A DNA stretch of 13,759 bases, from contig JAFAYS010001101.1 of NCBI GenBank assembly GCA_019240175.1, positions 1-13,759 of the forward strand, read 5' to 3'. The notes beneath the pieces are model-generated. The model was not told the DNA's origin and made no database searches. It was given only the letters and a program-made list of their open reading frames with translations. Numbering within the stretch: the first letter of the stretch is position 1; every line of letters begins with the position of its first letter. The position numbers and the translations under genes were made by a program. The DNA is from Chloroflexota bacterium (GTDB lineage Bacteria; Chloroflexota; Chloroflexia; Chloroflexales; Kallotenuaceae). Below, piece by piece: positions 13,487 through 13,759 of this stretch.

Positions 13487-13759
13487 CGAGCCGAATCTAT
13501 GAGCAATTGCGAGGGAGTGTCCTAGGACCATGACTAGCCAATAGCAGCATCTGGTACTGAAGTCCTCCCCATCAGAACCATAAAGCGCGTTATCCTAACC
13601 CTGGATCGATCGGCACAAACCCCGCTCCCGCGTGTCCCTGTGGATGCGCGCCGCCGATCGATGCTAACCTGATTTGCCGTGAATCGCGTGACCAGATATT
13701 GCCTCTGCCAACCCGTTCGCGCCATCGCCGATCAATCGCTCTCATTCCATGAGGTCTTT
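13487..13759. other. Non-coding tail, no supported gene
   Basis: The last 273 bases carry no open frame with a believable start and family resemblance on either strand. A 10-bp palindrome at 13519-13528 and a 10-bp inverted repeat (13605-13614 with 13653-13662) are present, but they are built from the CTAG and CGATCG words common here. A weak TTGCCG, 17 bp, TATTGC pair at 13674-13702 could be a promoter for a gene beyond the right edge; I would not rely on it. No intrinsic terminator with a U-run is visible after the PqqD-like gene. Confidence 0.5.

Noticed and set aside
13605..13662. Terminator or attachment site formed by ATCGATCGGC and its inverse
   Set aside because: The spacer is 38 bp, there is no U-run, and the arms consist of CGATCG words common throughout the window.
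13534..13725. 63-codon open frame on the minus strand in the right-hand tail
   Set aside because: No family resemblance, Arg/Thr-rich composition and no ribosome-binding site; not supportable as a gene.

Overview
The window is very GC-rich, densely coded and entirely plus-strand, with GATCG/CGATCG words in almost every gene. Gene content (DUF1616 and CPBP membrane proteins, a gingipain-type C25 protease without a type IX C-terminal domain, an Uma2-type remnant, PqqD/HprK-like/NTP_transf_5 proteins) and the style of intergenic repeats point to a Chloroflexota-like bacterium. That placement is inference from composition and gene families; no marker gene is present.

Region 1 (2-9131) looks like one transcription unit. 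It holds the 3' end of a large surface protein with a C-terminal anchor, a polytopic GT-C-like membrane protein, a GT4 glycosyltransferase, a DUF1616 membrane protein, a CPBP-family intramembrane protease-like protein carrying an extra XRE-type HTH domain, an NTP_transf_5 nucleotidyltransferase-like protein, and an HprK-like P-loop kinase. Consecutive genes overlap by 4 bp (ATGA or GTGA) or are 3-8 bp apart. The first half suggests building or decorating a surface polymer or glycoprotein. The last two genes belong to families found next to RiPP (lasso and related) precursors. The front of the GT-C-like gene is built from non-coding-looking repeat DNA (2139-2264 and 2319-2381), so its true start is ambiguous.

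Region 2 (9132-9411) is intergenic. It holds a minus-strand fragment of an Uma2-family gene and a near-consensus sigma70-type promoter (TTGAAC, 17 bp, TATAAT) with a small dyad around its -35 box.

Region 3 (9412-13486) is a second operon driven by that promoter. It encodes a 60-residue peptide with a lasso-leader-like YxxP motif and a LETRAGSP motif, a 991-residue secreted C25 cysteine protease, a small S24/S26 peptidase without an obvious membrane segment, and a 102-residue PqqD-family (RRE-type) protein. Together with the NTP_transf_5 and HprK-like genes upstream, this makes a compact candidate peptide-modification and maturation locus. No lasso cyclase, radical SAM enzyme or LanM is visible, and the peptide lacks the acidic residue a lasso ring would need. 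It is the most interesting part of the window. Region 4 (13487-13759) shows no convincing gene.
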